From: an uncultured Oscillospiraceae bacterium
Lineage (GTDB): Bacteria > Bacillota > Clostridia > Oscillospirales > Oscillospiraceae
Reading direction: 5' to 3'
DNA length: 33,131 bases
Assembly: GCA_947628315.1 (NCBI GenBank)
Contig: CANQZJ010000022.1
Span: forward strand, 1-33,131
Shown here piece by piece: positions 16,051-23,170 of this stretch. The position numbers were made by a program, and so were the translations under genes. Within the stretch, counting starts at the first letter, position 1, and each line of letters begins with the position of its first letter. Below the pieces are notes generated by a model, which saw only the letters and a list, made by a program, of their open reading frames with translations, was not told the origin of the DNA and did not search any database.

Positions 16051-17782
16051 CGCCATTTTCATGACCGCTCTGGCGGAGGAGCTGAGAAACGCCCTCTCCG
16101 GCGGCAAGGTGGATAAGCTGTACCAGCCCGCCAAGGAGGAGGCCGTCCTCCATATGCGTGCGGGGAAGGAGAACGTGCGTCTGCTGCTCACCGCCAGCCC
16201 CGCCCATCCCCGGGCGCAGCTGACCGCCATCCCCCGGGAGAACCCGGAGACGCCCCCCATGTTCTGTATGCTGCTCAGGAAACACTTCTCCGGGGCGCGG
16301 CTGCTGGACATCGCCCAGCCCTCCATGGAGCGGCTGCTGGACCTCCGCTTCGAGACCCTGGACGAGCTGGGGGATCGGGTGGAGCGGCATCTGATTTTGG
16401 AGTGCATCGGCCGCAAGTCCAACCTCATCATGCTGGACGGCGCGGGGCGCATCACCGACTGTATGCGCCGGGCGGACGGCGACCTGTCCGCCAAGCGGCC
16501 GGTGATGCCGGGTCTGTACTATCAGCCCCCGGAGCCCACCGGCAAGCTGGATCCCACCGCCGTCGACCCGGACGGGCTGACGGCCATGGTGCTGTCCCAG
16601 GCGCCGGAGGCCGGCCAGGATAAGTGGCTGCTGGACACCTTCAGCGGCATCTCCCCTCTCATCGCCCGGGAGCTGGAATTCCAGGGCGGCGGCACCCGCG
16701 AGGGGCTGGCGAAGCGGCTCAACGAGCTGGTGGAGCGCATCGCAAAGAAGGACTTCACCCCCACCGTGCTGCTGCGGGACGGAAAACCCTTCGACTACAC
16801 CTTCCAGGCCGTGGTGCAGTACGGGCCCGAGGTGGAATTGAAGCGCTATCCCACCTTTTCCGCCCTGCTGGACGACTTCTATGAACAGAAGGAGGCCCGG
16901 GAGCGGGTCAAGCAGCGGGGGCAGGACTTCATCCGCTCCGTCACCCAGGCCCGGAACCGCACGGCGAAAAAGATCGCCAATCAGGAGGCGGATCTGCAAA
17001 AGGCCGGGGATCGGGACAAGCTCCGGGAGTACGGCGACATCATCACCACCAATTTCTATCAGATGCGCAAGGGCCAGACCGTCCTCCGGGCCCAGAATTA
17101 CTACGACCCCGATGCAAAAGAGGTGGACATCCCCCTGGACCCCTTGCTGACCCCCCAGCAGAACGCCGCCCGCTATTACCGAGACTACAAGAAGGCCCAG
17201 AAGGCGGAGGAGATGCTCACCATCCAGCTGGAGAAGAACCGGGCGGAGCTGGACTACCTGGACAGCGTGCTGCAAACCATCCGCATGGCCGAGGGCGACC
17301 GCGACCTCCAGGAGATCCGCCAGGAGCTGATGGACAACGGCTATCTGAAGCAGCACCGGCAAAAACTGTCCGCCAAGGGCAAGCAGAAGGCCGTGCGTTC
17401 CAAGCCCATGGAGTTCCGCTCCACGGCGGGGCTCACCATCTTAGTGGGCAAAAACAACAGCCAGAACGACCGCCTCACCCTCAAGGATTCGGACAAGCGG
17501 GACATCTGGCTCCACGTGCAGAAGCTCCACGGCTCCCACGTCATTTTGAAAACCGGCGGGGCGGAGCCGGACGGGCAGTCCCTCACCGAGGCGGCCATGC
17601 TGGCGGCGTGGTTCTCCCAGGCCAGCGAGTCCAGCCAGGTGCCGGTGGACTACACTCCCGTCAAGGCCGTCAAGAAGCCTGCCGGCGCCAAGCCGGGGTA
17701 CGTCATCTACAACACTTATCAGACCATGTACGTCACCCCCGACGGCGAGCTGGCCAGGCGGCTCCGGGTGGGCAAAAACTGA
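16040..17782 (+). CDS. rqcH: NFACT-family ribosome quality control protein RqcH
   Basis: A 580-residue protein, formerly called fibronectin-binding protein. It begins with NFACT-N ('MPFDAIFMTALAEELRNALSGGKVDKLYQP', interrupted here only by normal spacing), then helix-hairpin-helix, a coiled-coil middle (about 280-440) and the NFACT-R domain ('STAGLTILVGKNNSQNDRLTL', 'DIWLHVQKLHGSHVILK'). The D-x-W-x-H motif in NFACT-R fits a tailing-competent RqcH. It binds the obstructed 50S subunit with peptidyl-tRNA and recruits alanyl-tRNA to add Ala tails for degradation. It is translationally coupled to mrnC. The length is that of the full family. Confidence 0.93.
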   Translation: MPFDAIFMTALAEELRNALSGGKVDKLYQPAKEEAVLHMRAGKENVRLLLTASPAHPRAQLTAIPRENPETPPMFCMLLRKHFSGARLLDIAQPSMERLLDLRFETLDELGDRVERHLILECIGRKSNLIMLDGAGRITDCMRRADGDLSAKRPVMPGLYYQPPEPTGKLDPTAVDPDGLTAMVLSQAPEAGQDKWLLDTFSGISPLIARELEFQGGGTREGLAKRLNELVERIAKKDFTPTVLLRDGKPFDYTFQAVVQYGPEVELKRYPTFSALLDDFYEQKEARERVKQRGQDFIRSVTQARNRTAKKIANQEADLQKAGDRDKLREYGDIITTNFYQMRKGQTVLRAQNYYDPDAKEVDIPLDPLLTPQQNAARYYRDYKKAQKAEEMLTIQLEKNRAELDYLDSVLQTIRMAEGDRDLQEIRQELMDNGYLKQHRQKLSAKGKQKAVRSKPMEFRSTAGLTILVGKNNSQNDRLTLKDSDKRDIWLHVQKLHGSHVILKTGGAEPDGQSLTEAAMLAAWFSQASESSQVPVDYTPVKAVKKPAGAKPGYVIYNTYQTMYVTPDGELARRLRVGKN

Positions 17783-17838
17783 ACAAAAGAGAACAGGGGC
17801 GGAGGCTGCCGCATGCGCGGTGGTCTCCGTCCCTGTTC
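17771..17838 (-). terminator. Hairpin between rqcH and the SASP remnant
   Basis: GAACAGGGGCGGAG (17791) pairs with CTCCGTCCCTGTTC (17825-17838, one G-T pair) with an inner CCGC/GCGG helix. On the minus strand the stem is followed by a T-rich tract (TCTTTTGTTCAGTTTTT), so it fits a terminator for the SASP gene; the plus side lacks a T run. Confidence 0.6.
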
Positions 17839-17889
17839 ATGTCCGCTGTCAGGCGGAAACGGGAATCAGCTCAAAAGTTCGGGGAACCC

Positions 17890-18009
17890 TTACTTCAGGC
17901 CGTTCTCATAGGACTCGATCATCTTTTTGACCATCTGGCCGCCCACGGAGCCGGCCTGGCGGCTGGTCAGATCGCCGTTGTAGCCTTCCTTCAGGGTGAC
18001 GCCCACCTC
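17890..18009 (-). pseudogene. C-terminal remnant of an alpha/beta-type small acid-soluble spore protein
   Basis: Thirty-nine codons read EVGVTLKEGYNGDLTSRQAG followed by SVGGQMVKKMIESYENGLK, the highly conserved second half of alpha/beta SASPs that coat spore DNA. Homology ends abruptly at 18009. Upstream the frame continues with unrelated residues and reaches a TAA within about 17 codons, without a start or RBS. The missing half (…VA.) should carry the initiator and first helix. The break lies next to a serine recombinase gene, so insertion of a mobile element into the SASP gene is the simplest reading. The N-terminal half is not found in this window. Confidence 0.8.
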
Positions 18010-18036
18010 CCTTGGTGTACCTACCCCAACTTGAAC

Positions 18037-18124
18037 GGCCCTTTTTCTCCTTTATTTCCCATTTACTTCGGCATATCGCCGACTTTTTCGGGACAATTCT
18101 GTGCAGAATCACAACAAAAGGGCC
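18037..18124. repeat. Inverted repeat at the presumed element edge
   Basis: GGCCCTTTT (18037-18045) and AAAAGGGCC (18116-18124) are exact inverted copies, with a small TCGGC-ATATC-GCCGA dyad between. They lie between the SASP break and the recombinase 3' end, where an attachment site is expected; function is inferred. Confidence 0.4.
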
Positions 18125-18199
18125 TTTTAAAATGGAGACATACCTGATTTTGTTGGAGTGGGACACCAACCCCTTCAAGAAGGAGTGGGACGCCGACCC

Positions 18200-19897
18200 C
18201 TACCCTGCCTGGGGCTGAATCTCCTGGACATCCGACTCCTGATCGTCCGGCTCCTGGCCGTCCGGTTCCAGCGTGCCGATGAATTTGTAGAAGATTCGCA
18301 CGCTCTGGCGGTAGGGCTGATGGCTGCGGGCGGGGATCTTGTGGCTGCCGTCGGCGTACACCTTGGGGCCGACCTCGATGCGGTCCACAAAGGTGACCAG
18401 CGTGTCACGGTCCAGAGTCTCCAGATGGGTGTACTGCCGGGCCAGCTCGAAGAAACGGGCGTATCTGTCCGCCGCCTCCTGCTCCGGGCTGGGGGCGCTC
18501 AGCTCCTCCAGCGTGGCCTTCAGTCCGGCGGACTCCCGCTCCAGGTCGCCCACCAGACGATTCAGCCGGTCATCGTCAACCTTTCCCTCCGCATTGTCGG
18601 CGTAGAGCTTGGTGACCATCTTGTCGATGGTGGCCACCCGGGCCTCCGCCCACTCCTTCTTCTGCTTCCGCAGCTCCAGGTTCACCGTACTGCCCACCCG
18701 CTGGACGGCCTCCTGCACCAGCTGCTCCACCTCCTGGTCGCTGAGGGCCAGCAGGTCGTTCAGATCCCGCCGCACCAGCTCCACCAGGTCGGTATAGCGG
18801 ATGCGCACCCCCTCGCAGGGGTCCGGGATGTCCTGGCGCTGGTGGGTGCAGGAGAGATACCAGTACTTCTCCCGCTCGCCCTTGTAGACCGTGCCGCAGG
18901 AGCAAAGGGAGTACCCGCACCTGCTGCACACCGCGATGCCGCCGAAGATGCTCTTCCGCACGTGGTCATATGCCTGATAGTTGCGGGTGCCCCGGCCCAG
19001 GTTCTCCTGGGCCCGCTGGAACAGCGCTTTGTCCACCAGCGGCGGGTGGGTGTCGTTGGTCACCGCCCATTGGTCCCGCGGGACGGCCATCTTCTTTTTA
19101 GACTTGACGCTCACCTTCCGGCTCCTGCCCAGCAGGGTGTGGCCCAGATAGACCTGGTTTTTCAGGATACGCTTCACGGTGGTGTAGTTCCACATGTCGG
19201 ACGCCCGGGCCGCCCCCTCCTCGCTGAACTCGTCCCGGTACAGCACCCGGTATTTCAGCGGGGGGATGATGCCGTCGGCGTTCAGGTCCAGGGCGATCTT
19301 CCGGGAAGAATCCCCCGCCGCCGCCCGCTCAAAAATGCGCTCCACCACGGGGGCGGTCATCTCGTCCGGGGCCAGACGGTTCCTGTTCTCCTGATCCTTG
19401 CGGTAGCCGTAGGGCGGGCAGGCGCAGTACTGGCCGTTTTCCCGTTTGTTCCGCAGCACCTCTTTCACCTTGCGGGAGCCGTCCCGGAGATAGACCTCGT
19501 TCATGGCGAACAGGAAGGGCGCCAGGACGTTATCGTGCTCCGTGTCGAAGTTGTCCGCGATGGCGATATACTGGATGCCGTGCTCCGGGAAGAACTGCTC
19601 GGCGTAGTAGCTGGCCTCCCGCATATCGCGGCCCAGGCGGGACAGGTCCTTGGTGATGACCAGGTTGGCCTTGCCCTGCTCCAGCTGGCGCAGCATCTCC
19701 TTGAAGCCGGGGCGGTCGAAGTTTCCGCCGGACCAGCCGTCGTCCACGAATTCCCGGACGAGGGTGATGCCGTTCTGCTTGCAGTAGTTCTGCACGATCA
19801 TGCGCTGATTGGTGATACTGGACGATTCCCCGCCCTGGGCCTCCTCGTTGGAGAGCCGCAGGTAGGCGAAGCCCAGTGTGAATCTGCCGGTTTTCAT
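18200..19897 (-). CDS. Large serine recombinase (TnpX-like)
   Basis: A 565-residue site-specific recombinase. The N-terminal resolvase domain has the nucleophile Ser16 in AYLRLS and the arginine cluster in TKDLSRLGRDM. The central recombinase domain includes 'NGQYCACPPYGYRKD'. A zinc ribbon follows (VCSRCGYSLC … LSC), then a coiled-coil region (about 420-500) that large serine integrases use to control excision, and an acidic tail. Such enzymes integrate and excise elements through short attP/attB cores. It reads toward the truncated SASP gene and is preceded by tnpW, as in Tn4451-type mobilisable transposons. RBS GGAGGAGG precedes the ATG. It appears intact and may still be active. Confidence 0.93.
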   Translation of the reverse strand: MKTGRFTLGFAYLRLSNEEAQGGESSSITNQRMIVQNYCKQNGITLVREFVDDGWSGGNFDRPGFKEMLRQLEQGKANLVITKDLSRLGRDMREASYYAEQFFPEHGIQYIAIADNFDTEHDNVLAPFLFAMNEVYLRDGSRKVKEVLRNKRENGQYCACPPYGYRKDQENRNRLAPDEMTAPVVERIFERAAAGDSSRKIALDLNADGIIPPLKYRVLYRDEFSEEGAARASDMWNYTTVKRILKNQVYLGHTLLGRSRKVSVKSKKKMAVPRDQWAVTNDTHPPLVDKALFQRAQENLGRGTRNYQAYDHVRKSIFGGIAVCSRCGYSLCSCGTVYKGEREKYWYLSCTHQRQDIPDPCEGVRIRYTDLVELVRRDLNDLLALSDQEVEQLVQEAVQRVGSTVNLELRKQKKEWAEARVATIDKMVTKLYADNAEGKVDDDRLNRLVGDLERESAGLKATLEELSAPSPEQEAADRYARFFELARQYTHLETLDRDTLVTFVDRIEVGPKVYADGSHKIPARSHQPYRQSVRIFYKFIGTLEPDGQEPDDQESDVQEIQPQAG

Positions 19898-19933
19898 GCT
19901 CGCCTCCTCCGGTGAACCGGCCCACTGATATGA

Positions 19934-20089
19934 TTATACCGCATGGGCGTCCTCCCCGTCAACGCTCCGGGCCGCTGGGATATTCTGGGCAAGCCGCTCC
20001 GCCATCAGCTCGGCGAGAGGCCGTGTGCCCTGAAAGACCCGCCGCAGCTCGTAGGTGACCTCGCCGATCGTGACCGTCTGTGGTTCCAT
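19934..20089 (-). CDS. tnpW: Transposon-encoded protein TnpW
   Basis: A 51-residue protein starting MEPQTVTIGEVTYELRRVFQ, then GTRPLAELMAERLAQN, the conserved pattern of TnpW of Tn4451-like elements. I choose the ATG at 20089 because GGAGG (20097-20101) sits 7 nt upstream; the frame is open further but has no better start. It lies 36 bp ahead of the recombinase, on the same strand. Its role is not known; by position it may assist recombination. This supports a mobilisable-transposon origin rather than a prophage. Confidence 0.8.
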   Translation of the reverse strand: MEPQTVTIGEVTYELRRVFQGTRPLAELMAERLAQNIPAARSVDGEDAHAV

Positions 20090-20726
20090 TGCATCGCCTC
20101 CGGGGTCAGTATGCGCCGGAACAGAGCCGGTTATCCTATTATTTACCATTATCGCCCTTGCCCTTAATAAAGACATTGATCAAAATCTCCTTGTATTTTA
20201 GAATAATGTTCAGATGGGCGCAGTTCACCCGTTGGCATCGTTCTTCGTTTCCGGTCAATTTCCGAAAAAGCAGGCGCTTCCAAAGTGACAGAACCCTTGA
20301 AATCACTGGGGAGAGGAACTCTGTTCCGGCGTCTGTCTCTATTTTTTGTAAACCGTTGAACACGAATGCGGCATAGGGGTGACAACACCCTGCGCCGGGA
20401 CCTCACGGGAGGTTCCGGCGACGCCGCGGACACAAGGCCGCTGAACTCGGCTGCGGCAAAACGCTGCGTGTGTCCTTCGATCCCTCCGGCTGGGATCGGG
20501 GTATGCGAACTTTCACGCTGCCGGACCGGCGCAGCGCCGGAGCGGTGAGAGGTGAGGCCGCTTGCCGACGGCCTCCGAGGTTGTCCACCCTGCGTCCCCG
20601 CAAACCTCAAAGCGGGGAGGGTCATAAGCTGATCGACTTCTTGTATGGCATCCGTTTCACTGGCCGGCGGCTGGCAAGACCGCTGGCTGCTCCCGATGAG
20701 CGGAAACACCTTCAAAAACGCAAAAA

Positions 20727-20779
20727 GAGAGTGCGAAAAGTCGTCAAAACATCAACGTCAACAAACTTTTCGCACTCTC
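20727..20779. repeat. 15-bp perfect inverted repeat
   Basis: GAGAGTGCGAAAAGT (20727-20741) and ACTTTTCGCACTCTC (20765-20779) are exact inverted copies with a 23-bp spacer. No T run follows, so a protein-binding site or a recombination end is as likely as a terminator. Confidence 0.75.
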
Positions 20780-21478
20780 AATGAGCGCAGGCATTCTTCA
20801 CTTTTCAGCCCGATGGGCTGTGATAAGCATTCAACAACGGGCAATCTACCCTCAAAAGGGTATACTGCCCCCTACAAGCTCCTGCCAGTAAACGCCGCAA
20901 TCTCTTATAGCGGCCGTTCCGGCATAACGTACAACCTTAACAACGTATGCAATGCGGGTGCCCCCCGGTCCCAGGTCCATTGGACCCGGCTCCGCGATTT
21001 CAGCGAAGTACGCACAAGCAATCAATGATGAAATGGTAACATATCCCAGTCAAACTGTCAAGAGCAGATGCGCAAAATACCTGGATTTCTTTTCGACAGA
21101 ATACTACATATTATTCTGGCGGCTTGCCCGGTTTCTATACGCCGCGCTTCCCGGCGTAGCCGTCGAAGTGGGTTATGGACGTTCGGAACGCCGGGTGTCC
21201 ACAAGAACAAATCCGCTCAAAAAGTTCTGATTTTTGAAAAAACGCAATATACCATTTTTGGGCTTTTTATGCCCCCCAATGGTATATGCCCTTTTTGCCC
21301 TCAAGGCCTTGAAATACCGCACTTTTTTTAGCTGTCGCGAGGCTAAAAAATAACCGAGGTCTTAGAACCCTCGGTAAATAATCTGTTGGGAAAAGGCGGA
21401 TTGTACCAGGCACACGAAATCTGGAGCTGCGGCAAATTGAGTACACAAGGCGCTTCCCAGCAGCCCGTGTCTTGCAGG

Positions 21479-21564
21479 AGGGAGGGCCCGGCCAAACTTG
21501 GACGGGCCCTCCCTGACCCAATTTTCTTAGCCCCCCGGCCAGAACGAAATCGTTCTGGCCGGGG
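21479..21564. repeat. Two strong hairpins downstream of the XRE fragment
   Basis: AGGGAGGGCCCG/CGGGCCCTCCCT (21479-21514, 12-nt loop) and CCCCGGCCAGAACG/CGTTCTGGCCGGGG (21533-21564, AAAT loop). The second ends 4 nt from the stop of the minus-strand XRE fragment and may have been its terminator, although no T tract is present. Confidence 0.7.
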
Positions 21565-21567
21565 CTG

Positions 21568-21741
21568 TTATTCGCCATTCACGTGGACTGACACCTCGCT
21601 GAGATTTTCAAAGGGCGTTCTCAGGTTGTCTAACTGCTCATTGCTCAAACCCTTGACCGCGTTCAATAGATCGGTTGCTTTCGTGGGGTTGGCTGTCTCC
21701 ACGTCAAAAAACTCCTTGGGGGTCACGCCGAGATATTCATA
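21568..21741 (-). pseudogene. C-terminal fragment of an XRE-type regulator
   Basis: The residues YEYLGVTPKEFFDVETANPT and LLNAVKGLSNEQLDNL match the end of XRE-family helix-turn-helix regulators, where the last HTH helices read '.I..YLGVTPKEFFD' before a variable tail. The HTH itself is absent: upstream of the Tyr the frame turns into unrelated sequence shared with the neighbouring fragment. No RBS or credible start precedes it. It is thus a 5'-deleted remnant of a mobile-element regulator. Confidence 0.65.
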
Positions 21742-21769
21742 GCGGCATCCCGGCATACTGCTCACCCGG

Positions 21770-22042
21770 CTGCTGCCATACCATCCTGGAGAACGGCCCA
21801 TAGAACTCCCGAACTATTTTGACGGCTCCTTCTATCCGCCGCTGGAGCAAGTGCCTCGCAGGCTGGCCATCGTCCGGGCCAACCGATATATGATCGACCA
21901 CAGTGACTATCTGATCGCCTATGTTTGGCACCCGGCAAGTAACGCGAGGGAACTGCTTGAATACGCACGCAAGCGGGAGAGATGTGGCGGGTTATCGGTT
22001 TCGGTGATTCCACGTTTCTTTACGCTTCAGCCGACGGGATAA
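21770..22042 (+). pseudogene. 5'-truncated SLOG/DUF1273-like protein fragment
   Basis: About 90 codons reading TRLLPYHPGERPIELPNYFD … PRRLAIVRANRYMIDHSDYL … WHPASNARELLEYARKR resemble the C-terminal half of SLOG-superfamily (YpsA-like) proteins often carried by clostridial conjugative elements. The N-terminal Rossmann half with its nucleotide-binding glycines is missing; upstream the frame reaches a stop within 11 codons. It abuts the equally truncated XRE fragment on the opposite strand, with about 30 bp between, so one deletion probably removed both gene starts. Confidence 0.6.
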
Positions 22043-22548
22043 CATCATCTGCACTCTATGCAGATGGTGGTCGGTAATGTTTTTTCTTAAAAACGGCATT
22101 TTGCTGTTTTTAAGACACAACAATCTTCGCGCGACATTTTGTCGCGCGAAGATTGTTTCTAATGCGGCGATAATGCTGAGATAATACGCAGAGGATCATG
22201 GGCGCGGGTCGTGTGCGCATTGGGGACGTGTTGCCGCCGCATTACTTCCGCATTGGTGGATGGGGGCGACTGCGGCGGCCTAATATGCGGAGATAATGCG
22301 CATAGGGCGCAAAGCGGGTTTGTCGCACTTATTTCGGGAATCGGAACTGATGTTCGTGCACCCCCATTTAATCGGTTGAGTGTTCTTAAAAGATTTGAAC
22401 ATCCTTTAAGAACATCTTTCTTTGGAAAGTTAAACTGCGAAATAGTTTACCATGAAGAAGTAACTAACTATTTTAATATCTATGGCTTTCTTTGGCGCTG
22501 AACATATACTCTTTCATAAAATATACTATGCATAATTGCAGAAAAAGA
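22043..22548. other. Intergenic hairpins and short repeats before the retron
   Basis: No gene is supported. The stretch holds CATCTGCA/TGCAGATG (22046-22066), CTTAAAAAC/GTTTTTAAG (22086-22114), a perfect 17-bp stem AACAATCTTCGCGCGAC/GTCGCGCGAAGATTGTT (22119-22157), repeated GCGGAGATAATGC-like units (22164-22301) and TGTTCTTAAA/TTTAAGAACA (22381-22414). The stems may end transcription before the retron promoter. Confidence 0.6.
22164..22301. repeat. Repeated GCGGAGATAATGC-like motif cluster
   Basis: Direct copies GCGGCGATAATGC (22164-22176), GCTGAGATAATACGC (22175-22189) and GCGGAGATAATGCGC (22287-22301), plus an inverted pair CCGCATTACTTCCGCATT (about 22237-22254). The spacing resembles binding sites for a recombinase or other DNA-binding protein. 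Confidence 0.6.
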
Positions 22549-22577
22549 TTTACTTTATTCTGATTATGGTATATAAT
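22549..22577 (+). promoter_or_regulatory. Promoter of the retron
   Basis: TTTACT (22549-22554), 17-bp spacer and consensus TATAAT (22572-22577). Transcription would start near 22584, just before the a1 end of the candidate msr-msd RNA. Confidence 0.7.
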
Positions 22578-22588
22578 ATACTTGTCAG

Positions 22589-22821
22589 TACGAGCAGTCC
22601 AGATCAGACTTCGTTTGGCTTGCGATAACGTGAGCGGCATCATACGTTAGTTAGTATTGATGCATCTTTTTCCGGCAGCAGTGCCATCAGTCCCTGTCAC
22701 AGCAACACTATGCCATGCACACACAGGTTACCATGTAGGTATGTTTTTGTGTGGCTGTTGGACAAATTAGTGTTGGGCAGAGCAGGACAACTGTTTGGGA
22801 AGTCGGATTTGTGCTGGTGTA
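22589..22821 (+). ncRNA. Candidate retron msr-msd RNA
   Basis: The two ends pair as retron a1/a2 repeats: CAGTCCAGATCAGACTTC (22595-22612) against GAAGTCGGATTTGTGCTG (22799-22816), with a further TAC/GTA pair outside. Between them is an msr-like part with the stem AACGTGA/TCATACGTT (about 22625-22650) and GGCA-GCAG-TGCC (22673-22684). An msd-like long hairpin follows (about 22689-22793), whose core is CAACACTA (22703-22710) with TAGTGTTG (22768-22775), extended outward by CAGT..CCTG and inward by CACACA/TGTGTG. It sits between the promoter and the reverse transcriptase genes, the standard position. The branching G and exact msDNA ends cannot be fixed by eye. Confidence 0.65.
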
Positions 22822-22846
22822 AAATAGGGATATAAGGCTGCAATGT

Positions 22847-22906
22847 CTCCTTGTTATTGGCGGACGGGAAGTCCCCTCGTTTTTGGGGGCCAATAATAAC
22901 AAGGAG
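22847..22906 (+). promoter_or_regulatory. Hairpin covering the effector's ribosome-binding site
   Basis: CTCCTTGTTATTGG (22847-22860) pairs with CCAATAATAACAAGGAG (22890-22906; a 3-nt bulge), which contains the AAGGAGG Shine-Dalgarno of the next gene. A small CCCC/GGGG helix lies in the loop. Folded, it would hide the RBS and silence translation. Confidence 0.65.
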
Positions 22907-22915
22907 GTGAATCCC

Positions 22916-23134
22916 ATGAGGAAAACGGACAAGCCAAGTGTTGTCACTATCAATATTATTAATATTCATGGTGATGATAACAAGGTTTCTGTGAATGAGA
23001 CACGTTCTCATACTCCTGTTGCTATAATCATAGTTCTTATGGTTGTAGCAACCGTACTGGCTGTATCCCTTTGCTGCCCTGAACTACTTCCCGATTTTGT
23101 CCGTTGGATAATCGGTAAAGTAGTCAACAGCTAA
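22916..23134 (+). CDS. Small single-TM protein of the retron (putative effector)
   Basis: A 72-residue protein. Residues 8-28 (SVVTINIINIHGDDNKVSVN) form short polar strands with an HGDDN turn. A strong hydrophobic helix is at about 34-54 (TPVAIIIVLMVVATVLAVSL), followed by two Cys and an amphipathic tail (FVRWIIGKVV). It has no catalytic motif. It lies between the msr-msd RNA and the reverse transcriptase, 36 bp before the latter, so it is most likely the retron's membrane-acting effector. Small TM effectors are known in other retrons such as Ec48, although those have two TM helices. RBS AAGGAGG is perfect but sits in the hairpin described above. The function is inference from position. Confidence 0.7.
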   Translation: MRKTDKPSVVTINIINIHGDDNKVSVNETRSHTPVAIIIVLMVVATVLAVSLCCPELLPDFVRWIIGKVVNS

Positions 23135-23170
23135 CACCAGCACAATTTAAGAATTGAGGTGTAATGCCTT

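Larger units (their letters stand above)
20100..21567. other. Hairpin-rich stretch with no convincing gene
   Basis: Frames here are low in protein character and none has a recognisable domain. What is visible is secondary structure: CGCCGGGACCTC/GAGGTTCCGGCG (20393-20420), GAGGCCG/CGGCCTC (20554-20575), CCCCGC/GCGGGG (20596-20617), a 15-bp inverted repeat (20727-20779), an imperfect ATATACCATT dyad near 21247-21291, TTTTTTAGC/GCTAAAAAA (21324-21350) and ACCGAGG/CCTCGGT (21353-21375). It is probably decayed or non-coding DNA of the mobile element; a structured RNA cannot be excluded. Confidence 0.5.

Noticed and set aside
14089..16494. 801-residue minus-strand open frame
   Set aside because: Antisense of blaR1, mrnC and rqcH, which have clear domains and motifs.
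18132..18218. 28-residue plus-strand ORF (METYLILLEWD…) next to the recombinase
   Set aside because: It runs antisense into the recombinase 3' end and has no RBS or known homologue; noted only for its internal EWD.(N/D)P repeat.
20164..20715. 183-residue minus-strand open frame
   Set aside because: Arg/Ser/Pro-rich with no recognisable domain, spans strong RNA hairpins, and lacks an RBS.
22043..22548. CRISPR array
   Set aside because: Repeat units are too short, irregular and partly inverted, with no constant spacer length.
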